Below are positions 24,835-35,828 of a DNA stretch of 64,000 nt, in pieces. Every line of letters begins with the position of its first letter. The stretch's first letter is position 1. The DNA is from Kalaharituber pfeilii. Taxonomy: Eukaryota; Ascomycota; Pezizomycetes; Pezizales; Pezizaceae. Both the position numbers and the translations under genes were made by a program. A model generated the notes under the pieces. The model worked only from the letters and a program-made list of their open reading frames with translations, made no database searches and had not been told where the DNA came from. The DNA is taken from positions 496,001-560,000 of the forward strand of contig WHUZ01000017.1 in the NCBI GenBank assembly GCA_015179045.1, read 5' to 3'.

Positions 24835-25195
24835 AGTGTCTGAAATGTATGCATGTAATGTCAAAACTGAAGACTCTGATACTGTCAATATTGAAGTTGC
24901 TGAATTTGTGAATCCAGCTGAAGAGGTAATTTCGGATACAGAACAAGTGTCATTGGATCACTTAATTGATAACGGCAAGAGGTTATAGCTGAAGACTCAG
25001 CCAATCAAGACCAAGACAACTAGAGGAACCTGAACTAGTCTCATATCTTAAAACAGGCAATGAATTGTCTGTGATCAAGCACTTCATCCAACAAAGCCCT
25101 GGGTCTTCAGTTACAGAGAATGAAAAAGCTGCACTTGCACTTCAGCACCTTGAAAAGTACTTGACTTTGCTGAGCTTGAGGCACCCTTTGAAATA
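24835..25195 (+). pseudogene. Pogo-like transposase C-terminal relic
   Basis: The plus strand reads a broken acidic tail: residues like VEVAEFVNPAEEVI... EQVSLDHLIDN, a stop, then, after frame changes, ALALQHLEKYLTLLSL. Pogo/Tigger/jerky transposases end in an acidic region followed by an ALEALEKL.YLEQQ helix, which this resembles. The catalytic DDE core is missing. Family assignment rests on this resemblance and on the element ends. Confidence 0.4.
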
Positions 25196-25934
25196 GGTAC
25201 TGTAATTCACCGCTAAGCGAGCTACACCGATAAACGAGCACCAAAACTGACCATTTGCTAGATCATATATCTCTCCACCACCATTAGAAAAAAACCCATT
25301 CATGTGCCCCTTCTAACACGGTCAAACTAAGAGCCACTTCTATCCCGCACCTTCAATTCCCTAATTTTGTGGTGGCTGAGGAATTACGGCTCCGCACATT
25401 TTTTGCATGCTTCTTGGCATACATTTTTTTCCCCCAAGTAGTAAAACTCTAAGGTCTGCACCCTGCAATAAAATTAAGTAAAATATTCAGATTTGTGAAT
25501 ATAGTTATTCACATTCTATGTAAAAGTATAAAACGAGCAGCGACATGATTTCTGCAAGTGGCTGTGAAGATATTCATAATATTCCCTTTCTCTTAGAAAA
25601 CAATTTGTATGTGAATAACTGCCAAAACTAGGTATTGGGATTCTTGCATTTCAATTGCTCAGTTTAAATGGAGAAAAGTATAGTATATCAATCTACTATA
25701 TAGATAAGGCTCTTCAGTCACAATTTCAAGGCTGTTGTCAGTGACACAATTGGGAGGCATTGCAATTGAGTCTGTAAGTATTTTGTATGAGGGTCCCATA
25801 TAAACCAATGCCAAGATTGTGGGAAAATGCGATTATATGTTAGTTCCCAAAACTATGTTTTGGTGAAGACAAATAGGCTGAGAATAAAAGTAAGTGGTCC
25901 TATTTAGTTTACATGCAAACTGCATAGAGAATTC

Positions 25935-25958
25935 GGTGGTGGTGGTGGTGGTGGTGGT
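25935..25958 (+). repeat. (GGT)8 microsatellite
   Basis: Eight perfect GGT units. Confidence 0.9.
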
Positions 25959-26420
25959 TCTGCTTTGCCCTGTGGTCAGTTTTGGTGCGGAAGTGGACGC
26001 GTTTGACGGTGGCTCGCTTGGGGTGAATTGCGTATCTATTACCTCTTATTGTGCTTCAGTATAGGTTATGAATCACGTATGTATCTGCTATAGTTCTGAG
26101 TGCATGTTTATAGCACAAAATTGACCTCTCCACTCCAACCTCTCTAGGCGGATATCATAACCCTCCGGTCCCGGGTTATCCAATATAACAGGTTTGACTA
26201 CAGTAGGTCTGAAGTCCGTGAACGTTGTTGACATCTTTCGCAGTCTGGTTGCAACAAAGCAACTAGGTAAGACAGTCACTACTTGCATTAACCAAATATC
26301 TCAACGCCTTCTAGAACGGTTTCAAACCTCATTAATTAAAACGACGTTGAGTACATCAGCTCCCAATCCGCACCACCACATTCATATGTTTCAGAGGCAA
26401 GACCGCTGGCCAACTACTCT

Positions 26421-26546
26421 TCTCCTGTGACGCAGTGGTTAGCGTATCGTTCTTATATGTTGAACCCCGTTCAGGGATCAAGTATGACCTTAGATACTTG
26501 CGACTAAGGGATGCGAAAGTCGCCGGTTCGATCCCGGCCAGGAGAA
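26421..26546 (+). tRNA. tRNA-Ile(UAU) with intron
   Basis: The acceptor stem TCTCCTG (26421-26427) pairs perfectly with CAGGAGA (26539-26545), discriminator A. D-stem ACGC/GCGT with loop AGTGGTTA; T-arm GCCGG-TTCGATC-CCGGC at 26522-26538. The anticodon loop starts CTTATA, giving anticodon TAT at 26454-26456, which reads AUA (Ile). An intron of about 53 nt (about 26458-26510) follows the base after the anticodon, as in the intron-bearing tRNA-Ile(UAU) genes of yeasts. In the anticodon stem TCGTT/TGCGA, four pairs form (one G-T) and the last is T-T, the only weak point. A and B boxes (TGACGCAGTGG, GGTTCGATCCC) are intact. Confidence 0.88.
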
Positions 26547-26553
26547 GATTACC

Positions 26554-26558
26554 TTTTT
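26554..26558 (+). terminator. RNA polymerase III terminator of the tRNA
   Basis: A T5 run eight bases after the tRNA 3' end. Confidence 0.7.
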
Positions 26559-27298
26559 ACTTTCCCTCTATTCTAACAGGTACTAGGGGAATGATTTGAT
26601 GTGATGAATCCACACTTCTCTGGACTTGGACACTAATGTGCGCTCAGATGAACAATGATCGTCAGTCACTGCTTGGTCGCATCGAACATGGTCACGAGGC
26701 TAACTATTTTACTATTATTGTTTCGCATCTCCCTCCTTCCCTCCCTTCGTTCCTGCATAAACAGCTGCACTTCATTGTGATCTCCGCATTCCTGCATTCC
26801 ACACATTCGCTTTTCCCCAACTTCTATGTCGTAGCTACTTGGGCACCTCGGAGATCTCTTGTCAGAATGACAAAACTGTCATGCACTCATCACTTTTCTA
26901 ATTCTGGCATGCACCGCATGCACCAGGGTACCACGTGGATATTTTATCCAAAACTGCGAAGTATCCAAAGGGTGCACACAGCATCAGATGGGTCATGCTC
27001 TTCGATATCATGGGATGAGGCGTAAATGGTGGTAAAACAGCAAGGGTCTACATTTCGACGATTCAGCTTGTGTGCACAGATATCTACTAAATCCAGTCCG
27101 TATAGATTGTTTCGGAGTGAGGGAAGAGGGATTCAGCCTTATGACCTAGGCCTGCTGCAATAGTAATACAGTTTGGTATTTCTAGCCCTGTATATCTTAG
27201 TAGCCAACAGAAACATCGCACTCCAGCCACTTGTCATAATGCATCAGGTGTTCTGTCCTTTCAGATTCAAACATACCTATATACGGTACGAGTTACAG
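26559..27298. other. Intergenic, no gene called
   Basis: One frame of 129 codons (26636-27025) starts with ATG but has a low-complexity Pro/Ser/His composition and no motif; I treat it as accidental. Confidence 0.4.
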
Positions 27299-27700
27299 AT
27301 GATGACATAGAGCTGCCCGAGTTTTGGAAGAATATAGCCCCTAGTACTCGTACACCAGTGGCACTTTCAAAGGCTATGATGTCATACATACTCTTGGCAA
27401 GTAGAAGTGGCTTTCGAGTTGAATGGGTTCAGCAATTCCAACAATTGGCAACAGTGGTGGACAGGTAGACCCATTAACCAATGGTATCTATTGGCGTATG
27501 GGTCAGAACATTGCCTGACATTGACGCTTTTGTACTATGTACATACGACGTACAAATTTAAAACCTGGGATTTTCTTTGATGCTGTCTGTATATACTCTA
27601 GTATACAAGGGACCGTCCCTCGGCTGCATGGACTATGCAGCAAGAGACACTTAACCACTTACTTGAAGCTGGAATACTGGCCATAAGACATTCTCCCACC
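27299..27700 (+). other. Two exon-like coding patches, unknown gene relic
   Basis: 27299-27464 is an open segment bounded by a good acceptor (TTACAG) and a donor (GTAGAC), reading DIELPEFWKNIAPSTRTPVA and on to QQFQQLATVVD. A second open patch at about 27602-27700 reads RDRPSAAWTMQQETLNHLLE. The even composition looks protein-like, but I recognise no family and could not chain the pieces with certainty. Between them is a palindromic TTGTACTATGTACATACGACG segment that recurs in altered form at 36350-36380. Confidence 0.25.
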
Positions 27701-28663
27701 AAAGTATTATACCCAGGAAAACAGGACAAAAACAAACACTCTGTGAAACAAAGAAACTAAAAAACAAAATGCAAAAATACTTGAAGAGTTATGATCGCCT
27801 CGACAAGCCATTTATGTAACAACAACTTGAACACTTCTTGGTGATAAGTTCCGTGAACATGAACGTATTCTACAAGTGCATTATAGTCTCATAATGTATA
27901 CAATGGCCAGGTTCGAGACTGAGGAACGCCAAGGAAAAATAACCTGCTAAACTGCAATCCTATGTATTATAGAATAGTAGAGCAGGCAGGATGAATGTGA
28001 GCGCGGTAATACCATTGACCCTCGCTTGGTGAAGCTCGCTGCCGTTACCGCTGGTCAGTCGACTGAAGGCTCCAAGGGAAATAGGAGATCGTGGAGGGGA
28101 AAAATGTCTCATAAATGGCATACAATCCTGCAGCTACCATAGCCCTTTGACTGGACGGTCGAGATTTAACGTCGCGGCTGGCTTGATGTCGTTTGCAATG
28201 TCATCAAAATCAAAAATCGTGGGGTACTGGCTCCAATGCTACTAGATTGTGGAACATCTATCACTCTTGGTATTGACAAAGTGCTTTCCCAACACGCAGG
28301 CTGATATTTTACACATGGTCATAGGCATGAGTGGGCGCAGAGATTGTACTTGTAACATAGACTGAAACCCGCTACGATGCGTCGGTGCGAAGTGGGATTG
28401 GAAAATATTGCTGGGACTGACGTGGGAGTGAATTCCATCTCGCTGTTCGCAAGCGACGCTTTCACGTTTGGGAATAAAGATCGAGGATGATAACATGGAC
28501 TGCATAGTGTAAGATTGCGACTCAGTTTAAACGTGTGATCCCACAGCGCCTGACGATGTATTTTAAAGACCGTATAGCCTAAACACTCTTGAAATATGCA
28601 GCCGCAAAACAAAACGCCCTCAGTCTGCGGCTATCCACCCTTATCACACTTCCCTCTTGGTAT
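27701..28663. other. Intergenic, no gene seen
   Basis: A-rich around 27715-27780; the remainder is unremarkable. Confidence 0.4.
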
Positions 28664-30633
28664 CTACGCAACAATATCCTTGGCCATGAGGTGCAGGACC
28701 TCCGGTTCTGAGAGATGCAGAATTTTGGTCAGTATTTCAACGGAGTGCTGTCCAAGCGTTGGTGGCGGGGCTCTGATGCGTGGTTTAGATTCTGAAAATT
28801 TTATTGGGGTATTGATGAGTTTGATAGGACCGCAAGTGGGATGTTGTATTTCATGAATCATGTCACGAGCAAGAACTGTCAAAACTTGGTAAGCAGCAAT
28901 GATTTGAATGACAGGGCTCTCTGGGCTCCTGACCATGCTTGTGGTTAAGGCTATCCTGAATATCATTGATTGCTGCATATGGCATCCCACTTCCATCAAA
29001 TATCTGGAGCCATTCCTAGAGATGGAAAACCGGGAGATCAGCTCAGGTGCAAAGTAGTGCAGGAATCAGGGTGTTACCTCAGTTGTCTTCTTTTTTGTTT
29101 CTTCCGCAATGAGAGGGATTAGTATTTCCCTATTTTCCACTCTTTCTGCATTCGTGAGGAATCTTTTATCTGTGATCCACTCCACTTTCCCGATCCTCTC
29201 GCACAAGATACCATAGAGTCGGTCGTTGCCACCCCCCAGAAGAATGTTCCCATCCTTTGTTGGGAATGCTTCATAAGGTACTATGGAGGCTGTATGCTTT
29301 CAGGCATGTATTAGTGTAGGAAGATGGGCTAAATGCAACGGTGGGAAAAGTTACGATGTGCAGTTCCATGTCTCCCACTATCCCGCTCCCCAGAAATTAA
29401 TGCAGATGATCCAATGTTTGCAAGCGTGGCAATTTGACAATCTGAAAGTGCCGCATCTATGTGCTGGCCGCGTTGGGTAAACATGCGTGCATAAAGCGCA
29501 GCTAGAATGGAGTTTGAAGTATATAGACCAGTGGTCAAATCTATGTGAGAGCATCAGCGGACACTTCGCATTGTTTGTGGAAGGTACAAGGACGGAGGAA
29601 TTACCAGTGACTGCCACACCGACTTTGACAGGTGGACCATTCTTTTCGCCGGTAATATGCATTAACCCCATTTCTCTGAAATCTCAGTTAGTTGGTGATC
29701 ATGGCCACTCTTGGCCCGGTGAGGACAATGAAAGGTAGGAAATCATGAGGCAATGGTATACCTACGCTTCTACCATGACATCATAACCTGCCCTATCACG
29801 ATAAGGCCCTGTTTGTCCGTAGCCAGTGATGCTGGCGTAGATAAGTTTGGGGTTGATGGTTATCAAAGTTTCAAAATCCAGCCCGTATTTCGCCAATGTT
29901 CCTGGTAGGTAATTCTCAACAAATATATCAGACTTTCGGACCAGGTCTTGTATGATTGCTGCGCCAGCGGGATCCTTGAAATTAACACCAATGGACTTCT
30001 TGTTCCTGTGTGGCAAATTGAAAGAGGAGAAAAGGATTAGCGCACATGATGAAGGTTCGCATCAAGAGTGAGATCACTACCGGTTGACCTGGAGCCCTAT
30101 CAGTAGTCTGACTACAGGATATCGCATTGGAGAGAGCCCAGTAAGAGTTACGCACAGCAAGGAAATATGCACTTTCTCCAGGATCGCCTTTTGAGTCTTT
30201 AGTTGGTGCGTACGGCGGGCCCCAGGCCCGTGTGTCATCCCCACGCTGGGGATGCTCAACCTTAATTACCTCCGCCCTGTAGTATACCAAGTATGTGAGA
30301 TATTGACCATCCAAAAGAGCGTGAGACTCAAACTGTGTACCCTAGGTCCCCAAGAATTTGCGTACAATATGGCTAGATTAGCCAGAGATTCGGCATGTTA
30401 GTCTCGGTTACCATGGGAGTTATCGGCAGTCAGTGAGGATGCCCATGACGTACACCTGCCAGAACACGGGTCATGTCGACAACTCTGATACCATCCAAAG
30501 GAAGCGCGGAGGAACCGATGCGAGAAGCGGCGTGACTGGTTGCGACATGTCTGTGGGATAAGTTTTGCGGCGAGGCCCTGCAGAAGCGGGAAATGTGGAC
30601 TAGGGCAGTGGGTCGAGAGAAAAACGTTAGCAT
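28664..30633 (-). CDS. Family III CoA-transferase (CaiB/BaiF; SUGCT-like), nine exons, probable frameshift
   Basis: Family III enzymes move CoA between acids; mitochondrial relatives such as SUGCT use succinyl-CoA. Exons (minus strand): 30633-30454, 30372-30341, 30276-30152, 30005-29766, 29675-29605, 29540-29355, 29289-29078, 29015-28934, 28884-28664, all joined by GT-AG introns, about 449 residues, a normal family length. Residues 1-40 are Arg/Ser/His-rich without acids, a mitochondrial presequence. Motifs: [29 protein letters not shown] (50-79), the [10 protein letters not shown] block (~114), [15 protein letters not shown] (~174-188) with the likely catalytic Asp, and a C-terminal LGQH. 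Splice phases agree at every junction except exon 3/4, where one base is missing at the acceptor (CACAG then GAACAAG; GGAACAAG would restore phase). A weak GC donor or a sequence error could explain it, otherwise the gene is broken. Confidence 0.82.
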
Positions 30634-31092
30634 TTTCGGAGGTGTGGAATTAGAAATTGCTGGTAATGATTGTGAAAGTTATGGGGAAATTTCGAGCATA
30701 ATCGGCGGAATGGGACAATAATTTGTGGGGTAACAGCACACAGTGAATGACGTTCGCAAAGGGATTGGGCAAATCCGACGGAGACATCGAGGTCTCTGGG
30801 ATCGGTAAGTATGCAGGGACCAGCATGATTGCGAAAACCGGTTAAACCGGATGAGGTTGATGCTGGTGCACAGAGTGGCGACCTTATAATAGCAACCAAG
30901 TGTGGGAGTGAAGAGTGCTAGGTAGCATCTCACCATCAACCCCAGTTACGAGACTACATCAACCCAAATAAATTGACAGAAGAATAAGAGGAGGACTATT
31001 CACTGATGCATGCCAAGTGAGGATCCTGTAACTGTAGCTTTCGGGCAGTCTTGAACCGCTTTCGGGTAAGTAATGTCTGACATTTTGCGCTA
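30634..31092. other. 5' flank of the CoA-transferase gene
   Basis: No coding frame. The promoter must lie here; no TATA box stands out. Confidence 0.4.
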
Positions 31093-31856
31093 TGGTGCCG
31101 GAAGTTAAGAGCGGGCATATTGTAACATTGCGAGCCCGTATTAGTAAGCAGCACCATATGTGTCAATTTGCTGGTAAGAATTGTGAGCAATTCGCACTTT
31201 TCAGGTCGCTTACCTGGTCGCAATCTACTGTGCACGTCGTTTACTAGCAAATGAGCGAGATTTCAGAGAGCAAAAGGGTAAGTTACAAGAAATGATTGAG
31301 GCACAGGGACATATTGTTTTATTTTACCCTCGATTTCATTGTGAAATGAATTTTATAGAGCTATTTTGGGGTGCAGCAAAAAAATATACTCGTGAGAACT
31401 GTGAGTATTCTTTAGCAGGTTTACGAGAAATGGTACCCAAGGCTCTTTTTTCTATTTCAGATATCTCTATTTGGCGTTATTATAATAAGTGCCTCCGTAT
31501 TATGCAGGCGTATAAAGATGGCCATCAATATGGTACAGAGGCCTTTGAAAATCATGTATATTAGAGCCACAGGCGGGTGCGAGAGGGGGAGCCCTTTGAA
31601 GACTAATCCATTTTGTATGAGGCTTGGCATGTAACATCTGGTAGTTTTCCTAACAAAGTAAAAAACTTTGAACCTTATCAGTTTTACAACGAATAAAGAT
31701 TTCGCCATGAAAAATTCATAGAGTGATAGAGCGTCTCAAATACTATCGATTTTTGATATTTCTATCTTAATTCATGTCATGTTGTGGTTGTTGATAGGTT
31801 TTGCGTTGGGTTGGTTGTATCGCAATTTTCATGTCCGCTTTTAACTTCCGGCACCA
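31093..31856 (+). mobile_element. Tc1/mariner-superfamily element with transposase tail, copy 2
   Basis: Same family as 11392-12068: TA flanks (31091-31092, 31857-31858) and TGGTGCCGGAAGTTAA inverted ends. It differs by a 68-bp stretch after GTGAGC (about 31190-31257) that copy 1 lacks; TGAGC borders it on both sides. The transposase C-terminus (31262-31563) is better preserved here: QGHIVLFYPRFHCEMNF, IELFWGAAKKYTRENC, then a stop just before the SHRR tail. The N-terminal and first two catalytic acids are absent, so it is non-autonomous. Confidence 0.8.
31262..31563 (+). pseudogene. DDE_3 transposase C-terminal fragment
   Basis: About 100 codons from DFREQKGKLQEMIEAQGH to EAFENHVY, then TAG. 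FHCEMNFIELFWG carries the third acidic residue of the DDE triad in Tc1/mariner/IS630 transposases; the following LREMVPKALFSISDISIWRY is the conserved C-terminal helix region in fungal members. The upstream two thirds of the enzyme are deleted. Confidence 0.65.
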
Positions 31857-33826
31857 TACGTGCGTTAGCACAAACTTAAATTAGTCTTGCATCAATTTTT
31901 GAAAATTCTATAGACCAGTATAAAACATGTGACCGGCGGTGGCAAGCCGTTGCTCAAAGCTAACTGGTGCAGCCAGCAGCTGCTCGCTTAGTAGCCACCT
32001 CCGACATGTTGCTTTACGTTTGCCATGGAGGGAACCCTCACTATTTCATATATTGCTTATTACTAGATTCGGTAATGTTGCGATTTCAAGTGTATCGACA
32101 GCTTTTGGCATTGCATTCCCTTAGGATGGATCTAGGTAAAGCGAAATCAGTGTATTGAGGGACTACCAAACTACCTTCTCGTCGTTGGCTGGTAACTCAA
32201 GCACCAAGTAGACAACCATAATCTCATGAGATGCAACGAAGACTTTAATTCTTGATGAATCATGTACGTTGATGTTACAGTTGCCGGAATTGGAGAATAT
32301 GTGATGGATATGTAGTATTCTGTATACATATCTCCAAACCCGAGAGCTTCCCACATGATGCAGCATCACATTCAGCCTGCGAAAACATGTTTTATAAATC
32401 GCATTTAGGGCGTCCATCCCTGATATGGTCTTATTCAAGGGGTGTGGTCTTTATTATAGAGTTACGTTGAACACCGTTAGTACTGGAGTATCGTATTATT
32501 CGCGGAATTTGGAAGTAGTGCCTTACCTTTACCGGTTAGAAAATTGCTGCCTACAAGTCCCTTTAGTCTGGGTTGGCGATGGGTCTTTGGCCTTGATTTA
32601 CTTTGAAATTATATATTATTTTTATTTTCGTTTGTTTCCTTATTTTTTTTTAGTTTTCCTTTTATCTTCTATGTAATTAATGTCGTCGAAGTACCCAGAG
32701 CGGTATACGAGTAATAATATGTTTTTTTTAAAAAACCAAGTACTCTGTACGTGTATACAGGGACATCACATGATTCATACCAATTTTAGATCGCGTGATA
32801 AACAGCTGATCTGCGATTAGCATGTGCCTGTTGCCATTAGTCTCATGCCAAGATCACTCAGCTGCTTTAGTTTAGTCCCACATAGTTTGGTTGTGTACTA
32901 ATACCTCAGCGAGGATAAATACATGAACTTGAGTGCCTGAGTAGCATACGGTGAATCGACACCTTTTACCAATTTACGGTATCTGGTCTAATAGTTATAC
33001 TGTCAACTACTGACTTGCAATACATGCTACGGCATATACGTACCCAGTATCAAGTCCCGTCATGTTTTCTGGAAGTTGGAACCCAATACTGCAATACTTT
33101 ACCGTACTCCTGTCATACAAGCCAGGCGGTATGTAAGCGAATCAAAACAAGTTGCCCTAATTCCACCAGTACTTAATCATACGGAGCTGGAGAATTGCAG
33201 TCTTTTTTTGTGCCATGGCTGACTTGTTTGTATATGGTTGTGCAACTTACTTACAACTTTGGAATTCTGGCAGTGAAAGCTAAGGAGGGACTATGCAAGG
33301 GTGATATTTCTTACCCTCATTGGAGGTCTGGCGATCCAGCTTATAAAGCACCCATGTGCATATCATCTTACCCCATGTCAGGCGCACCACCTGTACTACA
33401 GCAATCCATAGCTACACACATAACTAACAAGTCTCGGCAGCAGCTACATGGGTATGAAAGGTAGCGTATATCCAGGCCAGCAGCTGTAAGGGAACCTTAA
33501 GGGCGTACCTCGCGGAAATGCATGCCCAGCAGAGAGAACTGGACGATTGCAAAACTCACCAGCCTGAATGCGGCAGAAACTGTTATGGTGACTGTATGGA
33601 GTGGCACGGGGGCTAAGATATTAGTTCACTACTGCAATTGCAACCTGATAGCTGATTCAGATCCCCGCAGCTGTAGCTACAGAGCCTCTTGTTGTATAGG
33701 TACAGCTCACTGAGAAAGGCCGATCAACAGCAATCACTTCACCAGCGCAAATCAGAGCCCCCGATACCAGATTTGACTTTTGAACTAAGCTCATTTAACT
33801 TCCATCAACGCCCGCTACCCTCCACC
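31857..33826. other. Intergenic, no gene seen
   Basis: A TTTTTTTTAAAAAA tract near 32721-32736 lies between two GTATAC copies. Frames at 32425-32676 and 33195-33464 lack ATG starts or motifs. The last 130 bp are the 5' region of the next gene. Confidence 0.4.
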
Positions 33827-34747
33827 ATGTCCTGGCTCCCTCCCCTTTCCGATTACGGGAATCTAGAACACCCTTTGCCCTGCTTTCGCCGCGAGCGTCC
33901 TCCCCCTCCCAGACCCGCCGTCTCGTCCACATCCGTTCGAAAATGCTTTCCCACCCCGCACCAAGTATGGCTCGTGCACGACATCCTCACTGTGTGCCTC
34001 CAGCTCCCTGTCGAGATTGCGCTCCTGATCCTAGACTTCGCCGACTACACACCCGCTCTCACCGCGCGCATGGCAAAGCAAACCAAGGTTTCCGCCTCGT
34101 ACGCAAAGACGAACGACTCGAATGCTGCCACAGCCCTGCTGGTGACGGATCCGATACCAAAGGGGGCCAAGGTGAAGTCTATAACATGGTGGACGAAGAG
34201 CAATGATCAGGGGTGGTCGGGAGAGAGAGCTCCAGGGGAGTATGCCGCTAGCTGGACGTGGTTTGAGGCTTGTATCCTACGACATAGCAATGCAGCTACA
34301 AGTAGTGGTAGTCTGGACGCAAGTGGGGCAGGAGAGGAGGGAGACGGGGAGGGAGCTACGGTCCCCCCAAAACTGAGGCTAGCAGAGCAGCTACAGACCG
34401 GGAGTGTGGATCTCACAGATCCGATGAATCATTTCCCAGAAGAAGGATGGGAAGAAATCAAGGTCCGCATCGGAGACATTGATGTATCCAGGTGGGTGGT
34501 GCAACGGAACGCCAGAGCGAAACGCGAACCGAAGGAGCATGTTGTTGAGTGGCGAAAAGTGAGAGGCCGGCAGATGGGTGTGCCCGCAGAAGGATTGGAG
34601 TGGGGTGAGGACGGGAAGGGGTTTGGAAAGGGTTTTTTCGAGGCGCTGAGGGAAGGAGATATGGTGGTGTTGATTGGGAGGGCGAGGTATCCGGAGTGGG
34701 TGAATCGCGTGTGGGGTGCAGAGGTCGAAGTGAGGTTTTCGGCTTGA
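33827..34747 (+). CDS. Conserved-looking fungal protein of unknown function, 306 codons
   Basis: The ATG at 33827 sits in an excellent context (CCACCATGTCC); the frame is open upstream only with TTG. Single exon, stop TGA at 34745-34747. It starts MSWLPPLSDYGNLEHPLPC; residues about 28-36 are Pro-rich; QLPVEIALLILDFADY (about 59-74) is an F-box-like helix often seen in fungal proteins. TWWTKSNDQGWSG and YAASWTWFEACI (about 121-150) form a Trp-rich block, followed by a Gly/Glu-rich linker (165-180) and a C-terminal block VVEWRKVRG ... EGDMVVLIGRARYPEWVN. From memory this layout (GWSG, SWTWFE, then GD.V.....A.YP.W.N) is common in ascomycete proteins of unknown role, which supports conservation; no activity can be assigned. 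GC-rich compared with its surroundings, as expected for a real exon. Confidence 0.82.
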   Translation: MSWLPPLSDYGNLEHPLPCFRRERPPPPRPAVSSTSVRKCFPTPHQVWLVHDILTVCLQLPVEIALLILDFADYTPALTARMAKQTKVSASYAKTNDSNAATALLVTDPIPKGAKVKSITWWTKSNDQGWSGERAPGEYAASWTWFEACILRHSNAATSSGSLDASGAGEEGDGEGATVPPKLRLAEQLQTGSVDLTDPMNHFPEEGWEEIKVRIGDIDVSRWVVQRNARAKREPKEHVVEWRKVRGRQMGVPAEGLEWGEDGKGFGKGFFEALREGDMVVLIGRARYPEWVNRVWGAEVEVRFSA

Positions 34748-35495
34748 GAGGAGGAACTAGGGAGTAGAGGAGGAGAGCTGATTTCCAATGACCAAATAAC
34801 TTATATTGACCATGTCAGACATTAATGCTTGTTCCACTTCTCGGTACCGAGAACGACGGAACATGTATTAGAGGTATTTGAAGTTGACTTTACTAATTTT
34901 GTTAAACCCAATTTTCCACTCACTTACAGCTTCCACATGAAGGACATTGATACCGTTAGGTAGTTCCAGAGTTCCTCTATTGATCTCTAATATATACAAG
35001 GCTCCAGTTGCTCTGAATGTTGAGATATCGCTGTAGGATAAAAGCGTTCAAGTCAACAGGTCAACTTTCAATACCCCGAATGATCATCTTTCAGCCATTC
35101 CGAGTTGGTGCAAACGTGCAGAACCCTTAAGTATGTTACAAAACTAATTAGCGGGCTCCCCCTGGCAAGTAGATTGCATGCATCATTTGTAGATCAGTAT
35201 GCCTATATTGCTTAGGGCGGCGAAGCTTGCAGTAAGTACTACTCTGGTTGACTACATGATTCTCAAAACATTACTTTCCCAAACAGGTAAGCTCTTGAGA
35301 CACAGTTCGCCCCAGCATCAACCAGATCCTCTAGTTAATCCCCTCCACATAGTCCTAAAATTCCCACCCTCAATACTGCGTACCCAATGGCGGCTCCCTT
35401 TCGCCCCAATTGAGACGCTAGGTCAAAATCAGGTCCAGCGGTGTCGAAATTGGGACCAGGGCAGTGAGTGTTATAAAAGGAGGGATCCAAATGAA
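34748..35495. other. Intergenic, no gene called
   Basis: A frame of 113 codons (35199-35540, plus) overlaps the GNAT fragment on the other strand and lacks motifs. Nothing else. Confidence 0.4.
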
Positions 35496-35828
35496 CTAAT
35501 TAGGTTCCTGATTAAACCGTATGTGGAGAGTTTCTCGTAGGTCTAATGGTGGAACCATCCTCTTTACCCAGATCATAGCCGCAAAGCTGGCTGCAGTATC
35601 CATTTCCATTACCATGATGACGTAATGTAGGTCAGGTGCGCCGTTGCTGCCGTCCGTCAACAAATCTAAGCTAGAAGGCGAAATCCAACATTTGACGTAT
35701 TTGGGGATGAGATTCGGCGTACGGCGGCCTGGGAATTGGTAGTCCAGGAATGGCTCGCTGTTGAAGGCTGCAATGACGATAGTAACAAGAAATGGAAGGT
35801 CTTGTGGGTGTACAGTGCGGAAGCGCAT
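35496..35828 (-). CDS. Truncated GNAT-type acetyltransferase
   Basis: The chosen start ATG 35828-35826 gives 110 codons beginning MRFRTVHPQDLPFLVTIVIA; an upstream in-frame ATG at 35918 would add 30 residues of doubtful quality. The opening (RFRTVHPQDLPFL....AAFNSEPFLDYQFPG) matches the N-terminal strand-helix of small fungal GNAT N-acetyltransferases. VIMVMEMDTAASFAAMIWVKR (about 65-85) fits the central strands that in this family precede the acetyl-CoA loop, but no RxxGxG loop follows, so the cofactor-binding half is missing. It is either a pseudogene or the first exon of a gene whose later exons I could not find in the 500 bp downstream. Confidence 0.5.
   Translation of the reverse strand: MRFRTVHPQDLPFLVTIVIAAFNSEPFLDYQFPGRRTPNLIPKYVKCWISPSSLDLLTDGSNGAPDLHYVIMVMEMDTAASFAAMIWVKRMVPPLDLRETLHIRFNQEPN

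Larger units (their letters stand above)
24567..26200 (+). mobile_element. Decayed pogo-like transposon (CATATTGGAT family)
   Basis: The left end, after TA, is CAGTCAAACCTGTCATATTG; the right end, near 26178-26200, reads ATCCAATATAACAGGTTTGA, the inverse with one transition. The interior carries remnants of the C-terminal tail of a pogo/Tigger-type transposase (see 24835-25195). At about 1.6 kb it is near the size expected of a shortened pogo-like element. The outermost right bases are mutated (CTA for CTG), so the target duplication is not clean. Confidence 0.6.

Noticed and set aside
26636..27025. 129-codon frame with ATG
   Set aside because: Low-complexity composition, no motif, no matching codon pattern; more like spacer after the tRNA.
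33689..33826. N-terminal extension of the 306-codon gene
   Set aside because: The upstream codon is TTG and the ATG at 33827 has a CCACC context.
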